Below are positions 1 to 11,984 of a stretch of DNA of 64,000 nucleotides, piece after piece (within the stretch, counting starts at the first letter, position 1; each line of letters begins with the position of its first letter). Made by a program: the position numbers and the translations under genes. Origin of the DNA: Alisma plantago-aquatica (Eukaryota; Streptophyta; Magnoliopsida; Alismatales; Alismataceae); assembly GCA_963693085.1 (NCBI GenBank), contig OY856413.1, positions 749,672,056-749,736,055 on the forward strand, written 5' to 3'. The notes below the pieces were generated by a model. That model saw only the letters and a program-made list of their open reading frames with translations, searched no databases and was not told the origin of the DNA.

Positions 1-1094
1 ATGCTTTTGGTACAACTGACTGCAGCATCTTATGTGCGGGAGCTTCTATCTGACACATGCGCGATCACCAGCTAACCCTCACTGGGTTAACATTACCCTA
101 CCTTATCTACTTCACAACTCTGGGACAGAGTGTGGAGTAAGTTTGGGGGTACCCATGTACCAGTGAGGGAGGTATAAAATTTTCTTCAACTCCACCCTTT
201 GTGTTCTTTCGTTCTTCTTCTATATCATGTGTACATATACATGCTCATACAAAAATTTTGAAAATTTTTGCTTATTTTTGTCTCCATAACATATGTACAA
301 AGACGCTATATAGTAAAAATTTGATACGACTTCTTGCCAGTTTTTTTCTATGTGCCCAAAAGGATGCAGGTTTTGTTATGTCTTTCTGATAATGCAGCCT
401 CAAATGAAAAAAGACTACAAATTTCCACGCCAAAAATTTTGAAAAATAATCTCGCAACAGCTAAGAGACGTGTATGCAGAAGGAAAAAGCTTCCCAAACA
501 GTAACAAAAATTCCTCTTGTTTTCCCTTACCCAACAAAATCCCAAAAAGAGAGAATAGCCTTATGAGAGTGAATAAAAGCATGAGAGTTGTGCCCAATAA
601 AAGAAAGAGAAAAAGAAAAAGAAATATATACACACTTGTTTTCTAAAAACACCCATCTTTAGGCATGGTAGATCCGGGGCAGTGGTACGTAGGATGTGAA
701 ATCACTGCTCTAAAATGAACTAGCTTGGACTGCAGAGACCACTCGCCCGCTAACAGACCCGTACCTGGATGGACTGATGGGAAACAAGAACAAAAAACCC
801 AAAAAGCCTTAGCCTACCCAACACACAACTTTCTACTCCAAAAAAAGCTGTTTGGTGTGAAAGCTAACTTCGAAATCATGCACCCAAGTCTCGCTGAAGT
901 TGTGGATAAAATTTTAGCTTATATAAGGCAGGAGAAATAAATTTTGTTGTTTGTGGTCGGGCCGCATTCTCTATGATACATCTCAATGCTCGCTCAAACC
1001 CATGGTCTGAAAGCCATACCGGTCAAGAAGAAGCATCACAAAACAAAGTTTAAAGATTGATTGAGGACAATCAAAATGCTAAGTTTGGGGGAGT
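1..1094 (+). mobile_element. 3' internal region of an Athila/Tat-like Ty3/gypsy element (partial, enters from the left edge)
   Basis: This stretch has no convincing coding frame. It carries two AAGTTTGGGGG polypurine motifs, near 139-149 and 1,081-1,090. The second lies directly before a TGATAACACC LTR start and follows the phrase GAGGACAATCAAAATGC, a layout usual for the 3' untranslated part of Athila/Tat gypsy elements. The gag-pol part would lie left of the window. The short ORFs here have no recognisable domain. Family assignment rests on layout and motif style only. Confidence 0.55.
1081..1094 (+). other. Polypurine tract of the left Athila/Tat-like element
   Basis: AAGTTTGGGGGAG lies immediately before the TGATAACA start of the LTR. 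A G-rich purine run next to the 3' LTR is where plus-strand DNA synthesis is primed in LTR retrotransposons. Confidence 0.6.
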
Positions 1095-1329
1095 TGATAA
1101 CACCAAATTTTGTGATGTTTTTGGCCCTTATTTCGTTATCAAAACTGCCCTTTTTAACTGTTTTCCTCTCTCTTTTGTCATGTTTTTAAATAAACGGGCC
1201 ACGCTACGCTATTAACTCAATTTTATCATCTTTTGCAAAGTTTTCCTCATTTTTGAACTCATTTAGCAGCAAAAAGGCCCGTCCCGGCCCACGAACGTGC
1301 CCCACCTACATCAGCCTTCTTACCAACCG

Positions 1330-2060
1330 TGTTGGCCGATACGCCCGCTGCCCGACACGAGTGCGCGATACCATACCGCGTGACACAAGGATGTCGCGTA
1401 AGAAGGAACGAACGAGCGGCATGCCATTTAATCGATAGGGAGCCGGGCTCGCCACGACAACTGAAGTGTGTCGCGCGATACAGGACACCCACCGGCAGGC
1501 GCCACTCGTCATGATGACTAACAGTCCGACATCCTTGTGTCGGGTGATACACATATCGGGCATCCCTAAAGCCGCAATAATAGAGCTGAAGGAAGAACAC
1601 GTGGTGTCCAGAGCACCATAACTTCCCCCAACCGTTGCCTATAAATAGCAGCTACAGGACTCTGATGGGACGGGTCAGAACCCCTCAAAAGCCAACTTAG
1701 GAAAGCTTCAGGAGCTAGCGTGTCGTGCCTTAGAGGTGTGTCGGGCGATTCCAGGTGAACACTTCCCCATCCTGAGAGGGAGGGAATGGTTCACTTAGGG
1801 TCATCCCGGGAACCACTGCAGGCCGATATCGGCCAACAAGAGTACCCGATACTGGAAGCAACACTCTAACTCGACATGATACTGAACCCCGATACGCATC
1901 GCTAGACATGGCATATCGCCTGAGAGGGTGTCGCCCGACACGATCGTATTGGGAAAGGGTGCCCCGCACGATACGTCCGCCCGACATGAGTGTGTCGCCC
2001 GAGAGGGTGTGCCGCCCAAAACAGGCGTATCAGGCAAGGTTCCTGCCCGATATCGAGCTG
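1330..2060. repeat. Array of degenerate GTGTCG-ssCGATAC motifs inside the LTR
   Basis: Variants of a 14-base motif, GTGTCG followed by two or three C/G then CGATAC, and its reverse complement recur at least ten times. Examples are near 1,356, 1,467, 1,537, 1,738, 1,929 and 2,002. They flank the TATA box on both sides and raise the local GC content well above the surroundings. They look like a short-motif array analogous to the dyads in the other LTRs of this window. Confidence 0.5.
1640..1648 (+). promoter_or_regulatory. TATA box of the left LTR
   Basis: TATAAATAG occurs in a GC-rich setting in the middle of the LTR, where the U3 promoter of a plant LTR retrotransposon is expected. Confidence 0.5.
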
Positions 2061-2797
2061 GAGAGTCTGCTGCTGTCCGTCGCCCTTCTAAATCTAGAAG
2101 GCGGCATTTATCATTACTTATTTCAGTCATTTACTTCCTTTACTTATGCAATGTAATCAGACCCTAATATGTTAATGGAAATAGAAGAGCCTTAATTATC
2201 TACTGCTTTATGTTTAGTCCCTTTTGTTGGATGATTGTTGTCTTTAACATCTGAACTCTAGCTTGTACGCTTGGATAGCATTTCGATTAGCTACTGAATC
2301 GTGTTTTCCCGTTGCAACAGCCTCGAGAGAGGTGTTGTGGGTCTAGTGTTTGGTCTAATACTGGAGTACGAGAGTGCCCAGGATCGGAGTTGTCGTAGTA
2401 ACCTTTCCACTCTAATTTAAGTCCAACAACCTCAAGGGGGGTGTTGACGCTTAGTTAGAGGTACCCACTTCGAGAGGAGGGGTACAAGATGTTTTCTACT
2501 GTCGCTTGTTTTACCGAAGTTTTCTCCTTCGTTCCTTGCTAAAGTGATAGTATTATCTCTCTGTTTCCGTTGCACAAAAACCCTAAAAACTGATAAATGC
2601 TTAAAACCTAATTTTTCCTCGTAGCTCGAGTTAGAGATAGACTTCTTTTGTTTTATCGATCTTAGCTTGTTGTTCCCTCGGAGAACTTTTATCATCTCCT
2701 TTCCCTTACCGGAGTGTAACGTGTCAATTCTGCGTTCTCAACACTACCACCCTTGTCCCTGTGTTTGACCCTGTATATCTACTTCGACCCCATAAAC

Positions 2798-5201
2798 AAA
2801 GTTGTGGGGGCCTAGAAGGTTTCGGGTTATAAATTTAAAAGTCCGACTACTTCAAATCCGCTCCACTTTTCGGACGCGCGATTTAGGCCGGTCATGTACA
2901 TGGTTTGGTCACTACCTATAATGATGTGTGGCAGTCATAACAAGGTGCTAACCTTGTGTTGTGGTTGCTACACATGTGATTCATGTGGTCTCTACACTTT
3001 GATCTATGGGTGGTCGCTACACATGGTCTAGTTTGATTGATCGCTATAGATGGATTTAGTCTTGTATGGTCAATACATAAGTGATGTTTAGAATGATTGA
3101 TTAATCATAATAATAATGATGCTTAACCCTAATGTGCTCTAAGAATGTGGGAAGTAATGCATCTAGGGTTTGATGTAAAGGCTATTATGGAAACCTTAAT
3201 TGGTTTTCTATGAGAAACCCTAACCCTAGCGGGTGTTTGATGTAATTATTTACATTACTTGAAGTAATAAGCATGAGATGGTGTTTTCTCTCTCCTACTT
3301 GTAACCCTTATGTTGCAGGTTGAATGTACATCATAGATGGTGATTGCTATGGTATATCTTATATGATACATGATGATGATTAAGAGCCTTTATGAGGCAT
3401 GATGGGATAATGATGATATGTAGGAACTATGCGATTGGGTCTTATGACTTAGTAAAGGATCAATGCCTAATGTGAGGTGATATCATTTTATGATGTGATG
3501 AGGGATGATTATCCCAAGATGATGTGATAATGATGATGGCCTTGTATGGAAGTGGTATCATGAGATGATGTGACAAGTATATACCTCATTCGTTTTATAT
3601 CTTCTAACGTTGCAATTTACCCTTATCTTTGTAGAGCTTGTTTAGGGTTTGTACATTGTAACTTGAATGATGCTAAAAGACACTCAATTTTCTTAACTAA
3701 TCAAGTGAAACGCTAATCATGTAGTTTCCCTGTGCCATATATCCATATTCAGTGTCAGTATTTGCTACATGGTTAAACATGTTCTCCCTCAATGGAAGCT
3801 TAGAGTCGTATATCTTTGAGTATATGCATTTTCACAGGGATGACTGTGGTCATACCTTGGTAGGAGAAAGATCAAGGCCGTATCTTTTTTTGGTAACCCA
3901 AGAGATTCGTAAGGCTTTCTCCGAGCCCAACCTAGGGAGCTCAACCCCATCCCGTAAAGAGCATATCTCATTAAGTCATGTAGAGGCTGACTAGGCTGCG
4001 GGAGAAACAATTCCAAATAGCACCACCAGGGGGATTCAAACCTGGGACCCTTAGTGAGGGACCCCGTGTTGTGATCACCTGAGCTACTGCTCGCCGGCCG
4101 AGGTTGTATCTTAAATAATGTGATTCAATATATATGATATATTTTGAGGATGGTTGCGGTCATACCTCGACAGGAGTGTGGCTATGGTCATAATTTAGTT
4201 TTCACTAGTGTTGTGCCCATATACCAAGGCAGACTAGACTGTTTTGTAGTTGGACTCTATATGTCACTACGGAGGACTCAGACTGACCGAGTATGTGGTA
4301 GATCATAGGAGTTCGGCTCTCCTAGATCTTATATGGCATTGATTCAACTTAGCAGTGGTCATTTGTAGCATGCATGGTATACTTTATCTCCTCAAGGCAT
4401 AATAAAAGACGTAATATAGTCATGTAGTATAATTTCTTAGGGTCAAACATGATTCACATTGGATGACCCCTTATCTTATTTCTTATACTATTTATTTTAA
4501 TAGTTATACATGCTCTTCATATTCCTTCTAAAAGTATAAGATGTTCTACTGCTCAGTTGTAGATGCTTAAACTTCCTAATATGTGTTACTAGCTTTACTT
4601 AAATCTTTTAGCTGAGTCTGTTCATCTTGGTAAGAATGATATCTTCCCGCTTTAGTATATATGTGCTTATACTAGTTGTTGGTGGAGATTTATATCTCTT
4701 GCTGGGATGTTGGTCTCACTCCATGGGTTCCCACATTTTTTAGGTGGTCGTGCACGATGAGGTAGAGATCATGTAGTTGAGGCTAAGAAGCAAGAGGAGT
4801 AGTGGCTGGTGAAGGTTGGATATGCTACTAGTATTGTACTAGAGTCTTATGTGTCGTCCCTGCACCCTCAAGTCCTTGGGGGTGTTTCATAGATTTTGTA
4901 CATCGATACAAGCTTTTGGCAGTATGCTATGGTTATACAGATATGGCTTTTATATATGAACAAGTTATCATATGTAACATATTTGTGGCACGTTAGCCAC
5001 TCAACAATCATATGTAATACCTTTTGGTTTGCTATATGATACAGATGGTATAGTTTTGTGGACTCAGATGTATTTGTTTTTGCTTTTCTGGTTATATGAA
5101 ATTGGTTTTAATGTACCCTATTTTATAGTAATCTAGATGTTTAGTATTAGTTCCATGCTTTGTTTTGAGTTATCTTGTTCATGTGGCATCGAGTTGTCAC
5201 A
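2798..5201 (+). repeat. Decayed gypsy-type LTR-like sequence
   Basis: No gene is seen. The stretch is AT-rich with repeated 'tggtcgctacacatg' phrases near 2,900-3,060 and a GAT-rich stretch near 3,360-3,560. Near 4,720 there is a 'ctcactccatgggttcccacattttttaggt' style segment like those in Tekay/Del LTRs, and it ends in GAGTTGTCACA at 5,191-5,201, a typical gypsy LTR end. The matching TGTGAC start was not found, nor a duplication, so this is at best a truncated solo LTR. Confidence 0.3.
3886..4100 (-). mobile_element. tRNA-derived SINE
   Basis: On the minus strand a tRNA-like head carries an A box (TAGCTCAGGTG, plus-strand 4,076-4,086) and a B box (GGTTTGAATCC, plus-strand 4,032-4,042). This is the internal RNA polymerase III promoter of a SINE. 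The body runs about 150 bases further and ends in a short A-rich tail at about 3,886-3,891. Imperfect 11-base target duplications flank it, AGGCCGTATCT at 3,875-3,885 and AGGTTGTATCT at 4,101-4,111 (9 of 11 identical). The length of about 215 bases is usual for plant SINEs. It is not a functional tRNA gene. Family not identified. Confidence 0.72.
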
Positions 5202-7198
5202 ATTTAGTTGTAAGTTGTAAGCATAAACATGTTCCTTATAAATGGATCCAATAAAATCCTAAACAAAAATGCATCAAAAAAATACTAATATTATTACCAT
5301 ATGAACAATATGATGAAACCTTATTCAAGAGTATAAACCATACCTTAAACCATGGAAAATATCACTTGTTTGATATGATTTGTATTGGTTTGGAACTTGA
5401 AGGAGGAAAAATGTACTCATCCTTTAAGAAACCAATTACCTTCAGTACAACATTGATAGTGGCACGTGGTCTCTCTTGATCATGTAGAGTTGTGTTTGAT
5501 AACATGTTTTGTACAAGTATGACTAATTCTAGGAAATAACATGGCCACTGCTCCTCTATTGTAGCTCATCTAATTCAGATAGAAGACCTATTGACTTTGA
5601 AAATATTGTAAAGGTGAAAAAGTTGGCATACTCGTTATTGCCATAACCTTGCATTTCCATCAGTTAACTTAATGATAGAAAGGATGTAGGATTCTCTACA
5701 AGGGTCTCAACTAACATAGTGCACCCTAATTCTACTTCTCCTCATCGTCACTTTTCTTTCAAGTATGGTTATCAATGTCATTTTTAGAATAAGTTACAAA
5801 TATCATACATTTTCTATGTATGACATGCTTCCATATGTTTTAAAAAATAATTACAGTAAACAACAATTTATTCTAATATATGAGTGAAAGGTAGTGATAG
5901 AGATACCAGATGGGGATTGTATGTAAAATATCATCCACTCTTTTTCTATCAATATATCATGATTCAGTGTACCAGTAAAGTTTTAGAAAATAAATCGTGG
6001 TGTGATTTAAGAGTGCATCGGCAAACTAGATGGTGGTGTGGTCTGTCTACCCTTTGGGATTTCCCAAAACCAAATGCACCAAAACTAAACAGTCGCTTAT
6101 CTAGTTATATAAACAAAATCTCGTCCATCCATTAACAAAATCTCATCCATCCATTAATTTGTATACATTTATAAACCAATTGGCATGTGTTATCCATGAT
6201 ACTGTAACTTGTATATGCTAACAGTGAATATAGAATCATAAAAACTTTCTGAGCGTAATTGTTTCTAGCAACGTTTGAGAACCATAAATTTTTTGCCCAT
6301 CCAACAATCTTAGATGAGTAATGTGGGAAATTGGGAATCATGTACCGTACTTATCTAAAGAATTGATTAGACAACTATGATAGAAGAGGGTTGTGATTAA
6401 TGAGAGTTCACCACCCCATGGAGAGTTCACAACTTGTCATGTTGGTACAAGCTCGTAGCGTTGAGATTTGGATACAGATGTCCCCTCATGACAGCTACTG
6501 GAACAAATAAATTAATTGATAGTAAGTGGAATCATGAAACAAGGGAAAAAATTTCCATCCACCACTCATTCTTGTATGATATAAACCCCCAACGCCAAAA
6601 TCTAAAGAAGGAACTTTAAAATATGCTATTGTCACTAGTCTAGTAACGACCACAAAACACACAATTCCTACTTGTAAGTTGATTTCATAAAAGTTTCTCT
6701 CATTCTTATCGTGCCACCTCTATATGTATCCCATATGAGAAAACTGGAAAGAAAGTGGATGATGAAGTATCAAAAGTGGGAAATAAGACTCCTAAACCAA
6801 GTACACAAATGATCAACATATAACAAATAGTTGTTCATAAGTGTGTCTCACCTTTAGAGTGTCTTGGGATCTCTCGATCTAATAAACAAAAGAAGAGGGA
6901 AGAAGAGAGGAGGAGGATGGATATGGAATATCACCTACGGAGTGGTAGGGGTGATAAGAGATTGTAGAATCCTTCCTCGTTGATGCTAACCTCCTTTGCA
7001 AAGGCTAGTCTCTTCATCAAAGTAGGAAATCTAGATGTAAGAGGGGGTGAAAAGATGAACCCCAGCTACACCTTTAATGAATAGGAATGGATGAATAAAA
7101 AGGGGAAAAGAAGAGGGAGGGAATAAGAGAAACACATATTATCACATGTGCCTCCTCACCACAATATTTGGTAATTTCTTCACAGACGGAGCAATGGA
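5202..7198. other. Intergenic, AT-rich, no gene recognised
   Basis: Only short ORFs without recognisable domains are present. No LTR ends, terminal inverted repeats or RNA genes were found. A purine-rich stretch (GAGGAGGAGGATGG style) lies near 6,895-6,925. Confidence 0.5.
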
Positions 7199-7203
7199 AG
7201 TAT

Positions 7204-10200
7204 TGTAATGACCCATTTTCAAATTAGTCATCTAATTAGGGTTTACTTGGATGGTTGTATGCTTAACTAAGTTGATCATTATTTAAATCTTGATTAATGA
7301 TGGTACTTAATTTTTTATGTTTTAAATATAATGAGAAGATTTAATCATACTTTGATTCACATAATTAGGGTTAAGATTTGGAAACCCTAATTGGCCCAAA
7401 TTAGGGTTTTGATGACATATGAATATAGAATTTCATAAATATAGTGTCTCACTAAATGGTTTTTAGTATTTTATCTGTAACTCTGATTTAATTAAATTTG
7501 GATATGATTTGGATATATAAAATTTGAACACTATCGAAAAATATCAGAATTTTTGAAGAATGTTCTGACCTGTTTATCGGTCGAGTTTCAAACTCGACTG
7601 ATCATATTTTCAGATTGATATAGCGGTGTGGTAATTGAATTTTATCTTTTTATTGGTATATCCAATTGATCTCAAATTTTAACTGTAGTCGTTAAACTCC
7701 ATTATAGATAGCTTCTTAAATTTGTGTAATTTTTGGATGATTTTTGGTCCCTACAGAGAGGGGTGTCGGTCAAGTTCTGTGAAGGACAAACTCGACTGAC
7801 CATTCTGGTGACTACAATATATCAGTGTAGTATTTGATCTTTATTTATTTATTTATAACTCCAAATGATTTAAAAAATTTACCATTTTTTAAAACTCAAT
7901 TTTAGACATTGGGTTAAAGTTTCATAATTTTTGGATGAGGTTTGAGTTCTGAAACGTATGGTTTCGGTCGATTTTATAACTTAGCCGACCAACCAGTCTG
8001 AGCAAAATAAAAATACATTGAGGGGCTTGTTTGCAAATGTTCTAAGCACCTCAATTCATATATATCACTAACCTAACATGCAAGAAGCTCTCATAACTCA
8101 TCCTTCCTGTCAAAGAAATGAAATTCTTGAGAGAGAGGAGAGCTAGGCTTTTGAGAAGAGAAAGTGGTGGAGATGTTGACCTAGGGTTTCTCTATCCAAG
8201 ATATGATGAAATCAAGTAACATTAGCTTATTTGCATAGAATTTCATGGTGAATCTTCTCTCGCATGTCAAGATTCCATCCCTCCCCTGATTTGATTCGAA
8301 ATCACATCAAATCTCCCCCTTTTCTCACTCTTTCTCTTCTAATCCCCATTTCTAGGGTTTCTGAGTTGAGAGGAGAAAGAATTGGATTCTTTTGCAAGAG
8401 TTTGATTGGGTTTCCAAAAAATCAGAGGTTGACCTATGAAATTAAGGTGCTTGGCACCTGAGGTGAGTGTTTTTCTCCCTCCTAAGCTTTGTATTCATGT
8501 TGAAATCCTAATTCTATCCGGCTAAAACAATCAGAAACCTTGTTTGTACATGTATGCGATTGGATTTGATTTGGGAAAGATATTGGAGATCCAATTCTAC
8601 TGATTTTGATTATTTATCATTGATTGAAACTTGATTAGTTCCTAATATATTGATTTAGGATCCATGGGTTTTTCTTATGGGTAGATGACTATTCTATTTC
8701 ATGTGAATTTTGCCTAAAAATCAGCCCAATGACCGATATGCTTGGAACTGAATTGACATGTGTAAAATCATATTTGAATTGTACTAGATTGTATGATACA
8801 AGTGTATTGTTGAATGTTAATGGAATTGAATGACCACATATCCTGGTTAGGATTTGTGTTGAGGAAGTGAATGAAATGAATCAATTATTCAATGTATACT
8901 TATGATTGATGAATGAAATGTGTGAAAATGGAAACTATGGCTTCCATGTTTGTGAATAACCCTAATGAACCCTTGAGTCATGATTGGATTACTAAATGAT
9001 ATGATTATTATGATATGTTGAACAAGGAATGACTTCTTGAAAACCCTAAAAGTTTATTATTAAGATGATTATGAGTGATAAAGTTAGAACTTGTATATGA
9101 TGTTGTAAATGTGATAAAATGCTAAAGTTGAAGGTATTAATACTTCAATTGAATATGATGAGTCTTACTAATATCATCTACGTCTAATGCATTTGTTTTA
9201 GTATAATAAAGAATGATCATTTTTTATTATGGGAATGACATTAGTAGTCAATGACAAGGTACACTTATCTGAATATAAGAGATAATATGAACAAGATGCA
9301 CTTAATGGTGATTGCAAGATAAAGATGAAACTAATGAAGATAGTATGATGAAGTATTTTATCTTTTATTTTAATTACATGTGGCTTAACCCAAATTAAAT
9401 GAAATATACTAAGAATTGTACTTTAATAAATGTTATGTAGAAGAGAAGCATTGTATTTAAAGTGAATCAAGAAAGATTGGTCCAGATAATGTAATGAACA
9501 TGAAATGAAAGAAGTTGAGACTACTGAGTATAAAATGATGGAAAAAGATAGGAATTAGTAGATGATTCTAAGAATGTAACTCTTACCCTAAAATGATGTG
9601 TTTGATGATGCTAGTGAATGACAATCTCAAATGGGGGATTAAGAGATGCACATAACTGTAGTTGAATTCAACTAAAAGATGAAAGTCAAGTATTTGAATT
9701 GATTTACAAGAATGTGTTCTTGAATTGTGAATTGTACTCTGAGAATGGACTAATAGTACAAACTTCAATTGATAGTCAACATGTGTTGATTAGTAAACCC
9801 ATATGAAGAATGTGAAATAAAAGAAGAAGAGAACTAAGTCTGTTATGTATGTATATGCATGAAATAATTAGCATCTATTCCGATTGGATGGAACATGTAT
9901 ATGTTGTATGATAAATCTATTCTGAGTATGAGGAATGATACATGATATCTATATGCTTTTACTGTTGCTAGTTCTAATGCCTCTTCTAATATTTGTTCAG
10001 AACTATGATATACAATGAACTGATAAGATTTATGTTGAAATTTAATTTACTATGCACTCCTTACATTGAGAAACCCTGGTAAGGGTAAATGTTGCATAAT
10101 GAGATTATGTTTAGGGATGAAAGCCCACTGATGATGATAAAACCCTAATTGGGTAAATGCTGGACAATAAGATTATGTCTCGGCCAAAAAGCCCACTATT

Positions 10201-11979
10201 GATGATTGTTGTGAGATGATGTAGAAGATAGAAATAATCATATGTGTTGCAATCTATAGATTTATTGTGCTTCTTACTTTGATCATTTTCCTTATTGATA
10301 AACTTGATATGTTTCATGTTATTTTAGTTACACGAGAATACACAAATATGATGTATGATGTTTTGAATTCTTTTAGGATGAGTAAAAGAGACTAATAATA
10401 AGTGAAATGATGGAACATCTAGTTAGGTGCCCTGAACACCGTGAGTTTCCCCTGAGGACCACACTGGGGAAACAAAACGGATCTCCTTGTAGTAATTGAT
10501 GAATTATGAGAAGGATTTCCAGAGTGTCGATCGAGACCTCAAAGGTTAGACCACCATGTCTTAGGAGTGAGTCATCTGGAGTGGCTCTGGCCCTAAATCC
10601 TTGCTGTGAAAGTCTATGTCCAAATGGAATAGACTCTGATGAAATAAAATATGTGATGTGAAATGAAAAATATGTGAAATACTATGAAATGTGATATACT
10701 GCTTTGCTGGTTCCTATCTCATGTACCTGAGATGAGGATGTGAGCCTCTTTAGGAAACCCTGAGGTGGCCATGGTATGTTGTTGATATCTTAGGGTGGTC
10801 GACTAAGCCCTAAGATAGTAACGGTGAGTCGTTGACACGAGAATCGGGCATGACAACTTCTACTTGGTGAGGTACAAGCCAAGTAGTTTTAGAGCAAATG
10901 AATAAAAGATGATAAGCCGTGTAGAACATGATTTGAATGATTATTACATTCCTTGTATTGCTAGTTGATGATTTGTCATTATTGATTAAGCTTCATGTTG
11001 TGGAAAGTAATCATGTTGCTATGGTTAGTTTCTATTTCATATTATGATCTGTCATGCTGGCAAGTTATAAATGTTGGGATTTATATCCATTCTGAATATG
11101 AGTTGGATTGCTTACTATTTGACAGTATTGTTTGGTAGATATATATTATGTGTACTTCAGCTTCAGGACTACATGACGTGTTCCTGGTCCCGCTGGTGGA
11201 GTGTCACAAAGTTAATGTTATTGTTATGTATTGAATCAAAATGCTTAGAACCTGACTTATTACTCATGCATTAGGATTCTTAATCTGAACTAAGAAGTAT
11301 CTGTTGATTTGTTAATAGACATTCTTTGAAAGATGTTTCAAAGTTATAATTGGTTAAAGTGATTACCTTATTTGTTGGATCAGATTATCATTGCAAGTTA
11401 GAAATGACTTATGATAGATCTATCTGCTAGACTTTTCAATATCTGCATGTTTCTGTTAAGTTTATTATACTTAATCTAATGTTGATGCATGTACCTAGCT
11501 TGAGTGGGAGGTATCCACTCACTGAGGCTCTATATGAGTCTCATGAGGTTGTTTTAAATGTTTTTAGGTATAATGCTATCCAGCGGAGAGGTCACAACAA
11601 GGAAGATATAAATAGCATAATCTAGATAGATTAGAATGTCCCTATACTCTCTCTTTCCCAGGATGGGTTGTAGACTAAGTTGTTCATTAATGTACATGTA
11701 TCTGATATAAACTGAACCACATATGAGAACAAGATTTGATTCTAGTTTTAATGGAGTTGAATAAGATTTGTGATATCTAAATGTGATGTCCTTTTTGTGG
11801 CATTGATTTATGAAATTGTGAAGAAAGAAAAAGAAAAAAGAAAAATTTATCTGTCTTTTTCGTATATTATTTAATCGCCTTTGTCGAGAATTTATTGTTT
11901 TATTTCATAATTTAGGTTTAGGTTTGGGATTATCTCTAATGGTTGGTATTTATATTGATCAAAAGAGTGGGTCTTGACA
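7204..11979 (+). mobile_element. Solo LTR of a large-LTR Ty3/gypsy element (Tekay/Del-like)
   Basis: The block starts TGTAATGACCC and ends GGGTCTTGACA, so its ends are TG...CA and near-perfect inverted repeats of each other. That pairing is typical of Tekay/Del-type gypsy LTRs. It is flanked by a perfect 5-base target duplication, AGTAT at 7,199-7,203 and 11,980-11,984. Inside there is no long ORF, a TATATAT promoter-like site near 8,058, and a late 'ggtataatgctatccagcggagaggtcac' type segment. One LTR with matched flanking duplication and no internal region means two LTRs recombined and removed the interior. At 4,776 bases it is long, as expected for this lineage. Confidence 0.83.
7577..7990. 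repeat. TCGGTCGAGTT dyads in the solo LTR
   Basis: There are three inverted-repeat pairs: TCGGTCGAGTTT with AAACTCGACTGA (7,577-7,604), TCGGTCAAGTT with ACAAACTCGACTGACC (7,765-7,802), and a weaker TCGGTCGA with TTAGCCGACC (7,964-7,990). They lie 70-480 bases upstream of a TATATAT site near 8,058. The same motif is used in the copia LTRs at 15,620 and 24,236. Confidence 0.6.
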
Positions 11980-11984
11980 AGTAT

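Larger units (their letters stand above)
1095..2797 (+). repeat. 3' LTR of the left Athila/Tat-like element
   Basis: The repeat starts TGATAACACC right after the polypurine tract and contains a clear TATA box near 1,640. It has the 'tccctgtgtttgaccctg...acttcgac' tail also seen, in diverged form, in the Athila-type LTRs at 32,599 and 48,293. The right end is uncertain. AAACA at 2,793-2,797 would give a TG...CA boundary, but truncation near 2,790 is also possible because the usual last 40 or so bases do not match. The partner LTR is outside the window, so no duplication can be checked. Confidence 0.5.

Noticed and set aside
4032..4086. Possible tRNA gene on the minus strand
   Set aside because: A and B boxes are present but the acceptor stem does not fold and the sequence continues into a SINE body with tail and target duplication.
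7204..11979. A large intron-rich host gene in this stretch
   Set aside because: No domain-bearing ORF; the ends, target duplication and base composition identify a solo LTR instead.
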